The position numbers were made by a program, and so were the translations under genes. Below, in pieces: positions 1 to 3,769 of a stretch of DNA of 5,469 nucleotides. Where the stretch lies: the NCBI GenBank assembly GCA_023460235.1, contig JAEWRE010000080.1, forward strand, positions 1 to 5,469. The letters run 5' to 3'. Origin of the DNA: Bacillota bacterium (GTDB lineage: Bacteria; Bacillota; Clostridia; TANB77; CAG-465). Positions within the stretch are counted from its first letter, which is position 1. Each line of letters starts with the position of its first letter. The notes beneath the pieces were generated by a model. The model saw only the letters and a program-made list of their open reading frames with translations, was not told the origin of the DNA and made no database searches.

Positions 1-37
1 CAAGCCACACCCGAAGCGAGACGCCGTAGGGCAGGGC

Positions 38-66
38 TTGTATTATCCAATCTTTTGGGTTATAAT
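38..66 (+). promoter_or_regulatory. Sigma70/A-type promoter upstream of small ORF and structured RNA
   Basis: A TTGTAT -35-like hexamer (38-43) is followed after exactly 17 bp by a perfect TATAAT -10 box (61-66). Transcription would begin near 73, before the small ORF at 98 and the structured segment from 209 on. No other convincing promoter was seen between here and 1521, so this is the natural candidate for driving the non-coding RNA. The call rests on hexamer match and spacing only. Confidence 0.6.
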
Positions 67-97
67 GCGTTCTTAAAATAAATAGGTGGAACAAAAA

Positions 98-208
98 ATG
101 AAGATAATCAAACGCCCCAAAATAGAGGGAAATGAGCCTAATCAGTATGAGGTTGAACTCGGAAATAAGCGAATGAATGTCCCGTGCAAAAGGGAATCCC
201 ATGTATAA
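98..208 (+). CDS. Small hypothetical protein (36 aa)
   Basis: This short ORF starts at an ATG placed 8 nt after an AGGTGG ribosome binding site (84-89) and ends at TAA 206-208. The product begins MKIIKRPKIEGNEPNQ and ends CKRESHV. It is hydrophilic and basic, has one cysteine near residue 30, and shows no membrane segment, signal peptide or recognised motif. It lies about 25 nt downstream of the predicted start of the 38-66 promoter and directly before the ORF-free structured region. I do not recognise it. It may be a genuine small phage protein, or a leader ORF whose translation affects folding of the RNA that follows. The support is the ribosome binding site and promoter spacing, because 36 codons alone could be chance. 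Confidence 0.45.
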   Translation: MKIIKRPKIEGNEPNQYEVELGNKRMNVPCKRESHV

Positions 209-338
209 GTTCAATCTAGACACCTCGGCAGTGCGGAGCTTTGTTTTGTGGACAGAAGAATTGGCTACAAAGCAAGTAACTATGAGTGTCTGATGAGCTG
301 GGTAACAAGCTAAACGATACATCTGCAATTGAGTGACT

Positions 339-517
339 AATCTAGAAAGTATGAGTTTAGCAGCGCGAAGCACAGTCGAACGCATGTTAGGTCAGTGGTG
401 GACGTGTGTTCTGTACGCAGTATAGAACTCATGTACGCCGCTGGGCTAACGTGTGTTCGGCTGACAAACTAGGGGTGGTGGTCGGGGATGCGGTGGCTCT
501 GAGCCAACCTAATCTAG
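339..517 (+). repeat. CUAAUCUAGAAAG loop motif, two copies in covarying stems
   Basis: The 13-nt CTAATCTAGAAAG appears at 337-349 and 510-522 (the coordinates given here span the two AATCTAG cores). The first copy is flanked by A and T and the second by C and G, so the pair extending the short CU/AG stem differs yet remains complementary. The same AATCTAG core recurs at 213-219 and 1341-1347. In each case the palindromic CUAG (UCUAGA in the first three) would lie in or near a loop. Confidence 0.6.
373..463 (+). other. 91-nt near-continuous hairpin with about 41 base pairs
   Basis: Bases 373-390 pair with 446-463 (18 consecutive pairs). After a G/G mismatch and a U.G pair (392/444), 393-400 pair with 436-443 (8 bp). 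After a G/A mismatch, 402-406 pair with 430-434 (5 bp). After a U/U mismatch, 408-416 pair with 420-428 (9 bp), closing on a three-base GCA loop. Eight of the pairs are G.U (376/460, 382/454, 385/451, 392/444, 396/440, 399/437, 404/432, 413/423). Such wobbles keep an RNA helix intact but break DNA symmetry, so selection appears to act on the transcript rather than on a DNA palindrome. Confidence 0.8.
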
Positions 518-644
518 AAAGGACTACCTAAGCCGCATAACACAATTCCTAGCCAACCAGATACTGCCCCTAATAGGGAACCTCTCTAGTTGTCGTCGGA
601 ATAGATGCGTATGCGAAATGGGTAGTTGAGTAAGTGAAATTGTA

Positions 645-656
645 CTACAGCTGTAG
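645..656. repeat. 12-bp perfect palindrome CTACAGCTGTAG
   Basis: CTACAG is followed immediately by its reverse complement CTGTAG. It lies just before the first TGTTGATAA array (665) and near the 3' edge of the structured segment. It could be an operator or a DNA-binding dyad of the origin-like region. A folded RNA could use only part of it, because a hairpin needs a loop. Confidence 0.5.
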
Positions 657-664
657 AACAGAAT

Positions 665-692
665 TGTTGATAATGTTGATAATGTTGATAAC
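665..692 (+). repeat. Three tandem TGTTGATAA 9-mers (DnaA-box-like iterons)
   Basis: GTTGATAAT occupies 666-674 and 675-683, and GTTGATAAC occupies 684-692, with no gaps. Each is preceded by T, so TGTTGATAA occurs three times in phase. On the opposite strand each reads TTATCAACA, close to a DnaA box. The last copy ends in AAC, exactly as in the second array at 1027-1045. Confidence 0.75.
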
Positions 693-728
693 TAAGTATA
701 TCGTCTGGGATGTTTTTGAGAGATGAGA

Positions 729-746
729 TTGTTAAAAGTTTAACAA
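729..746. repeat. 18-bp dyad, TTGTTAAA-AG-TTTAACAA
   Basis: The 8-bp arms 729-736 and 739-746 are perfect inverted repeats separated by AG. The size and AT-rich sequence resemble an operator for a small dimeric DNA-binding protein. It sits between the first iteron array and the 50-bp repeats. Confidence 0.5.
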
Positions 747-789
747 AGTTTTGGGAAGTTGGATTTTGAGAATTTGAAAAAGTGATTTT

Positions 790-873
790 GGATATACGCT
801 AATGTATATCGTGGATATATAATAAATATATTCTTGGTAGGATATACGCTATTGTATATCAATGATATATAAT
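790..873 (+). repeat. 50-bp-period direct repeat with internal GATATAC/GTATATC dyad
   Basis: Two units (790-823 and 840-873) start exactly 50 bp apart and differ at only a few positions. Each carries GATATAC, a 6-nt spacer, the inverse GTATATC, a 3-nt spacer, then GATATAT running into TATAAT. Further half-sites occur at 696-702 (GTATATC) and 914-920 (GATATAT), giving eight in all. A 50-bp period is close to five helical turns, so bound proteins would lie on the same DNA face. The TATAAT strings lack a well-spaced -35 box, so I do not call them promoters. Confidence 0.7.
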
Positions 874-978
874 ATATATACTAAAATTAAAAAAAATTTT
901 TATATAAAATATAGATATATAGGAAATAAGGAAAAAGTATAATTTAGATTTAATAAATAATATAATAAAATAAATAAG

Positions 979-994
979 GACAGACAGACAGACA
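979..994 (+). repeat. Tetranucleotide repeat (GACA)x4
   Basis: Four uninterrupted GACA units lie at the right edge of the AT-rich segment, followed directly by GAAGG and the dyad at 1002-1018. A microsatellite of this kind can vary in length by slippage. No function is apparent. Confidence 0.6.
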
Positions 995-1001
995 GAAGGT
1001 G

Positions 1002-1018
1002 ACACTTCATTGAAGTGT
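1002..1018. repeat. 17-bp dyad, ACACTTCA-T-TGAAGTGT
   Basis: The 8-bp arms at 1002-1009 and 1011-1018 are perfect inverted repeats around a single T. The compact odd-length symmetry is typical of a repressor operator. It lies 8 bp before the second TGTTGATAA array. Confidence 0.55.
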
Positions 1019-1026
1019 AGCAAGAA

Positions 1027-1045
1027 TGTTGATAATGTTGATAAC
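1027..1045 (+). repeat. Two tandem TGTTGATAA 9-mers, second iteron array
   Basis: GTTGATAAT (1028-1036) and GTTGATAAC (1037-1045) repeat the element of 665-692 in the same orientation, about 335 bp downstream, with the same AAT-then-AAC ending. Together the two arrays frame the AT-rich segment. Confidence 0.75.
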
Positions 1046-1059
1046 TTATAGGAATGACT

Positions 1060-1358
1060 AACTGGAGTTTGAGGTAACTAACTTAGGAGTGATACTAGGG
1101 TAAAAGGTAGTGAGGTAAGTAAGACGTGAAGGAGCGAAGTCAGGATAATATGATAAGTGGGTAAAGTAGGTCGTGAGCACAAACGAAACTAAGGGTGGTG
1201 GGTGGGAAGAATTATTTAGTGATAGTAGGATAAGAGTGCATGATAAGAAATTAAATCGTGAGCCAGAGTGCGGTGAGCGAAGGCAAGGGTTCTCTTTGTT
1301 AAGTTTATATTGTTGGGCGTGAGCCAGAGTTGGTGTAACTAATCTAGTAGTAGGGGTC
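1060..1358 (+). other. ORF-free G-rich, C-poor segment sharing motifs with the structured RNA
   Basis: No coding ORF is evident on either strand. Between 1081 and 1260 I count 60 G and only 12 C. The sequence 1186-1201 matches 466-481 at 15 of 16 positions (AAACTA, one variable base, then GGGTGGTGG). CGTGAGCCAGAGT occurs twice (1257-1269, 1318-1330), with a shorter CGTGAGC at 1172-1178, and the AATCTAG core recurs at 1341-1347. Few C residues means few G-C helices, so this part is not as foldable as 209-656. It could be the 3' domain of a longer transcript, a degenerate duplicate, or strand-asymmetric origin DNA. Confidence 0.5.
1257..1330 (+). repeat. Direct repeat CGTGAGCCAGAGT, two copies 61 bp apart
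   Basis: The identical 13-mer occurs at 1257-1269 and 1318-1330, followed in both by a related GGTG. A partial copy, CGTGAGC, is at 1172-1178. The copies lie in the G-rich non-coding segment before the large hairpin. Confidence 0.6.
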
Positions 1359-1420
1359 GGGCTTAAAATTTATAATATATATGGTTTATATTATATATTA
1401 TAAATTTTAAGCCCCTTTGT
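1359..1420 (+). terminator. Perfect 23-bp inverted repeat with T-rich tail, likely terminator
   Basis: Bases 1359-1381 are exactly complementary to 1392-1414 around a 10-nt loop. The stem base is GGGC/GCCC and the remainder is almost wholly A-T. Downstream on the + strand comes CTTTGTTATTT, whereas the other side lacks a T-run, so any terminator acts on rightward transcripts. It would stop RNA coming from the promoter at 38-66 and insulate the packaging operon. The AT-rich stem is atypical of intrinsic terminators, so a DNA role as a cruciform or protein-binding site is possible. Confidence 0.55.
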
Positions 1421-1449
1421 TATTTCGTACGTGAGTAGGGCGATTAGTA

Positions 1450-1515
1450 AAACGCACGCTAGATTTTCTGAAAAATAAATGTATCATACTGAATTTCTCA
1501 AAAATAAACGCACAC
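1450..1515 (+). repeat. Paired direct repeats upstream of the packaging-operon promoter
   Basis: A 20-bp element at 1462-1481 recurs at 1491-1510 with 17 of 20 identical bases (shared core AAAAATAAA), 29 bp apart. AAACGCAC also occurs twice, at 1450-1457 and 1506-1513. The cluster ends just before the -35 box. This is a reasonable place for regulator sites or for the terminase recognition site (cos or pac) that often adjoins terminase genes. The sequence does not decide between them. Confidence 0.45.
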
Positions 1516-1520
1516 GGTAA

Positions 1521-1550
1521 TTGACAGGGCTCCCATTAAAATGCTATACT
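1521..1550 (+). promoter_or_regulatory. Strong sigma-A promoter of the packaging operon
   Basis: A perfect TTGACA (1521-1526) is followed after 18 bp by TATACT (1545-1550). An extended -10 TG lies at 1542-1543, one base before the -10 box. Transcription would begin near 1557, giving a very short leader before the AAAGGAGG at 1561-1568. It is the only clear promoter seen ahead of the four genes that follow. Confidence 0.8.
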
Positions 1551-1576
1551 ATAGAAAACAAAAGGAGGTACATACC

Positions 1577-1933
1577 ATGAAAATGATTTCTATTACAGAA
1601 GACGGAGGACTTATGCAGAGTGAGCCTATGACAGCTCAGGACTTGTCAGCAATCCTACTGACAGGGATTCTGAATTCATTCACCTACTTCGTCAACAGGC
1701 AGGAGTCTGAAGAAGAAAAGAAAGCCTGTGCAGAAGAACTGTATGATATGTTTAACCTACAGGCGTCTGCTCTCTTAGAGAGACTGATTCCTGATAAGGA
1801 GCTGAGACCAGACCTGACTGCTGAAGCAATCATGCGTGCAGAGAATGAGATTCTGGATGAGGCAGTTCCTGATGATGACGGTTCAGAGATTGCAGGTCAG
1901 AAGGTCTTAGAGTTCCCTGAACAGTCCGAATGA
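1577..1933 (+). CDS. Acidic 118-aa protein, possible small terminase subunit
   Basis: The start at 1577 is chosen because AAAGGAGG (1561-1568) lies 8 nt upstream. The in-frame ATG at 1541 lies inside the promoter and upstream of the expected transcript start, so it is unlikely. The protein is mostly predicted helix: a hydrophobic stretch around residues 23-39, a charged stretch EEEKK at 45-49, and an acidic tail (DEAVPDDDG from 94). It sits directly before the terminase large subunit, which is the usual place of the small subunit that recognises packaging sites. However, I see no clear helix-turn-helix and little positive charge, so the assignment is positional. Its TGA overlaps the next start as ATGA, which suggests coupled translation. 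The coding call is firm; the function is tentative. Confidence 0.85.
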   Translation: MKMISITEDGGLMQSEPMTAQDLSAILLTGILNSFTYFVNRQESEEEKKACAEELYDMFNLQASALLERLIPDKELRPDLTAEAIMRAENEILDEAVPDDDGSEIAGQKVLEFPEQSE

Positions 1934-3522
1934 AATTAAGATGTCCTAGATGTGGAGCACCCTTAGTCCAGACAGAGGCTATGTCAGGTGCTCCCTCTGA
2001 GTTCTGGCTAGAGTGTACAAAGTGTAATGCCTACGTAAATACATACAAACCCCAGCCACACCAAGAGGCTGTTCACCGTGACCCCCACTTATACGTAGGG
2101 AACTTCGGAGGTTACGGTACAGGTAAGACCTTGACTTCTCGTCAGGAGATTTACAAGCATTGCTTCTTAACACCTAATGCCAACGTACTTGTCTGTGCAA
2201 ACATTGCTGCACAGTACGAGCAGACCATTAAGCGAGACATTGAGAATGACCTACCCAAACGATTTGTCAAACACGTTTCCATACAGAAAGGTTACATTGA
2301 CCTTATCAATGGGGCACGTATTATGTTCCGTCCATTGGATGACGTAGACAAACTACGTTCTTTGAACCTGAGTATGTTCGTCATGGTGGAGGCATCTGAG
2401 ATAGACCCGGAAGCATTTCAGCAGCTGAAGACTCGTCTGCGTAACTTAGCAGCTTCTAAACCAAAGAAGGACGCAGCAGGGAATATCATTTACAAAACCT
2501 TGGACAACGGTGCAGAAGTTCCTGTGGTGGACGCTGAGTGGCGTAGAGGTTTGATTGAATCGAACCCAGACTCAGGTTGGATTCGGAATGACGTACTGTT
2601 AGCCTCAGAGTCTATTGAGACGCACGGACACACCTTGGAACAACTGAAAGCCCCAGAGGACAGACAGGACGAACACATCAGTTCTCATGTAGCTTCTACG
2701 GATGTCAACGCTTATCTGCCTGAGAACTTCATTAGCGAGCTTTGTAAGAACAAACCGGGATGGTGGGTGAATCGGTATATCTTTTCTTCGTTCAGTTATT
2801 CCGAAGGATTGGTATATCCATCAGCACCAAACTGTATTGTAGAAACCTTTGAAGTACCTACAGCATGGAAACGTCTGATTGCCGCCGACTACGGTTTGCA
2901 TGATGACTTCGTATATCTGTACGGAGCTGTGGATGAAACAAACGGTATCTGTTACATCTACAAAGAGATACGAACAAACAACAAGAACATTGAACAGTTA
3001 GCAAAACTGTTCCATACAGAGTCAGCGGATATTCCGATGGGTGGAATGTACACAGCTCCTATCCTTGACCCGAAGTCAGGAGCGAAGCGAGACTACAATA
3101 AGAAAAGCCTGTACGACCATTTCTTAGATTATAACATTGCCTTTCAACCGGGGTACATCAATGTAGACGCACGTGTATTCCGAACAAACACATACATGGA
3201 ATCAGGCAGGTTAAAGATAATGGATTGTTGTACAGGACTAATACATGAGTTAGAGGACTACCGCTTTCCACCAAAACGATTAGGGGTATCAACCAAGAAG
3301 CAGGACAAACCGATGGATAAGAACAACCATGGTATCAACCCACTGGAGTGGATTTGTATGGCATTGCCTGCTGACCCCGGTAAACTGTACTATGGTGTGT
3401 ACGACTCAACGGGTCGTGATTTAACAATAATGCAGAAAAAAGAAATTGAGACAGGCGTACCGTTTGCTCTACAAGATGAGGAGCCAGATGAGATGTACGC
3501 TTATGAAAGAGAGGACTGGTAA
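1930..3522 (+). CDS. terL: Phage terminase large subunit (packaging ATPase/nuclease)
   Basis: This 530-aa protein is the motor that moves phage DNA into the prohead and cuts it. The N-terminus has a zinc-ribbon pattern (C5-x2-C8 and C29-x2-C32), an addition most large terminases lack. The ATPase domain shows Walker A at 60-67 (GGYGTGKT), a Walker B-like strand at 149-154 (MFVMVE), and a coupling motif at 211-213 (SNP). The RNase H-like nuclease begins with LIAADYG (D320), continues with ILDPKSG (D380), and ends with NNHGINPLEWICMAL near 465-479. In that last motif, the positions often Asp in DH-x-x-D-A-L are Asn466 and Asn470. There is no strong ribosome binding site. The start overlaps the previous stop as ATGA, so translation is probably coupled. 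The portal gene follows closely, which supports the identification. Confidence 0.93.
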   Translation: MKLRCPRCGAPLVQTEAMSGAPSEFWLECTKCNAYVNTYKPQPHQEAVHRDPHLYVGNFGGYGTGKTLTSRQEIYKHCFLTPNANVLVCANIAAQYEQTIKRDIENDLPKRFVKHVSIQKGYIDLINGARIMFRPLDDVDKLRSLNLSMFVMVEASEIDPEAFQQLKTRLRNLAASKPKKDAAGNIIYKTLDNGAEVPVVDAEWRRGLIESNPDSGWIRNDVLLASESIETHGHTLEQLKAPEDRQDEHISSHVASTDVNAYLPENFISELCKNKPGWWVNRYIFSSFSYSEGLVYPSAPNCIVETFEVPTAWKRLIAADYGLHDDFVYLYGAVDETNGICYIYKEIRTNNKNIEQLAKLFHTESADIPMGGMYTAPILDPKSGAKRDYNKKSLYDHFLDYNIAFQPGYINVDARVFRTNTYMESGRLKIMDCCTGLIHELEDYRFPPKRLGVSTKKQDKPMDKNNHGINPLEWICMALPADPGKLYYGVYDSTGRDLTIMQKKEIETGVPFALQDEEPDEMYAYEREDW

Positions 3523-3523
3523 T

Positions 3524-3769
3524 ATGATAGCACTGAGTATTGCATTGATTGTGTGTGCTGTTCTACTTTGCTTCAAAGGAATCAAGGTAGACTACAAGTA
3601 CACCTACATCGAAACATTCCAAGAAGTAAAACAAGACGAGGCACCGATGGGATTCCAAACCGATGAGCAGTTGCAGGAAGACCAAGACAATGAGAAAGTA
3701 CCTACCATGGACGACATGGTGCAGGCACTACAAGACGTAATAGGAGGAATCGAAGATGGAGAAGAATAA
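3524..3769 (+). CDS. Small single-pass membrane protein with acidic tail (81 aa)
   Basis: The start at 3524 lies 1 nt after the terminase stop and about 9 nt after GAGG (3511-3514). An in-frame ATG at 3446 would overlap the terminase by 77 bases and put a hydrophilic extension before the membrane segment, so it is less likely. Residues 2-17 (IALSIALIVCAVLLCF) form one hydrophobic segment with two cysteines, followed by a short basic stretch and a long acidic, Q/D/E-rich tail. There is no signal-peptidase or lipobox site that I can see. The last 14 bases overlap the portal gene and carry its AGGAGG. I do not recognise the family. The location between terminase and portal suggests a role in head assembly at the membrane, or a small accessory protein, but this is inference. 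Confidence 0.75.
   Translation: MIALSIALIVCAVLLCFKGIKVDYKYTYIETFQEVKQDEAPMGFQTDEQLQEDQDNEKVPTMDDMVQALQDVIGGIEDGEE

Larger units (their letters stand above)
209..656 (+). ncRNA. Candidate large structured non-coding RNA (ROOL/GOLLD-like class possible, family unassigned)
   Basis: This stretch of about 450 bases has no ORF of note, but pairs with itself extensively. Helices read by eye: 238-244/267-273 (GCUUUGU with ACAAAGC, 7 bp); 309-315/355-361 (GCUAAAC with GUUUAGC, 7 bp); the 91-nt hairpin 373-463; 464-472/586-593 (8 bp, one bulged A), which encloses 477-482/552-558 (6 pairs, one bulge); that in turn encloses 488-493/533-538 (AUGCGG with CCGCAU, 6 bp), a three-way junction holding hairpins 494-506 and 508-522; and 568-571/575-578. 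These are mutually nested. Base composition is balanced in G and C, unlike the AT-rich DNA that follows. Large ornate RNAs such as ROOL and GOLLD are known from phages and prophages, and size and setting fit, but I cannot match a family consensus from memory. The promoter at 38-66 lies upstream. Neither end is defined, and the transcript could continue to the hairpin at 1359. Confidence 0.6.
660..1050. other. Putative replication origin / initiator-binding region
   Basis: Two arrays of directly abutting 9-mers (665-692 and 1027-1045) flank a segment that is overwhelmingly A and T, especially 780-970. Iterated short binding sites beside an easily melted AT-rich stretch are the standard layout of phage and plasmid origins. 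All five 9-mers read TTATCAACA on the minus strand, one base from the DnaA-box pattern TTATCCACA. Several dyads and a 50-bp direct repeat lie inside. No initiator gene is present in the window, so the assignment rests on architecture. A compact operator cluster controlling divergent or early transcription is the main alternative. There is no ORF in this interval. Confidence 0.5.

Noticed and set aside
1..40. Hairpin CAAGCC (1-6) with GGCTTG (35-40) as a terminator or tRNA remnant
   Set aside because: A 6-bp stem around a 28-nt loop is weak, there is no T-run directly after it, and no tRNA arms fit.
1..81. 3' end of an upstream gene, open to the left in two frames (ending at 76 or 81)
   Set aside because: About 25 open codons in two overlapping frames is expected by chance, and nothing favours either frame. 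It remains possible because the next ORF starts 16 bp further on.
286..320. Hammerhead ribozyme core (CUGAUGAG at 290-297)
   Set aside because: The second core element is UAAAC rather than GAAAC, and the flanks do not form stems I and III in the required topology.
818..873. Promoters at the two TATAAT strings (818-823, 868-873)
   Set aside because: No -35-like hexamer lies 16-18 bp upstream of either; they belong to the repeated AT-rich units.
665..1045. CRISPR-like repeats
   Set aside because: The 9-mers abut directly or are hundreds of bases apart, with no regular spacers and no cas genes.
1359..1414. Hairpin-telomere (protelomerase) resolution site
   Set aside because: The arms are separated by a 10-nt non-symmetric loop and no protelomerase gene is in view; a terminator with the T-rich tail is the simpler reading.
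1..1540. Insertion sequence or transposon
   Set aside because: No transposase fragment, matching terminal inverted repeats or target-site duplication could be found.
1541..1576. Earlier in-frame ATG for the first gene of the operon
   Set aside because: It overlaps the -10 box and precedes the expected transcript start; 1577 has a proper AAAGGAGG.
3446..3523. Earlier in-frame start for the small membrane protein
   Set aside because: It would overlap the terminase gene by 77 bases and add a charged extension before the membrane segment; 3524 has a ribosome binding site and 1-nt spacing.
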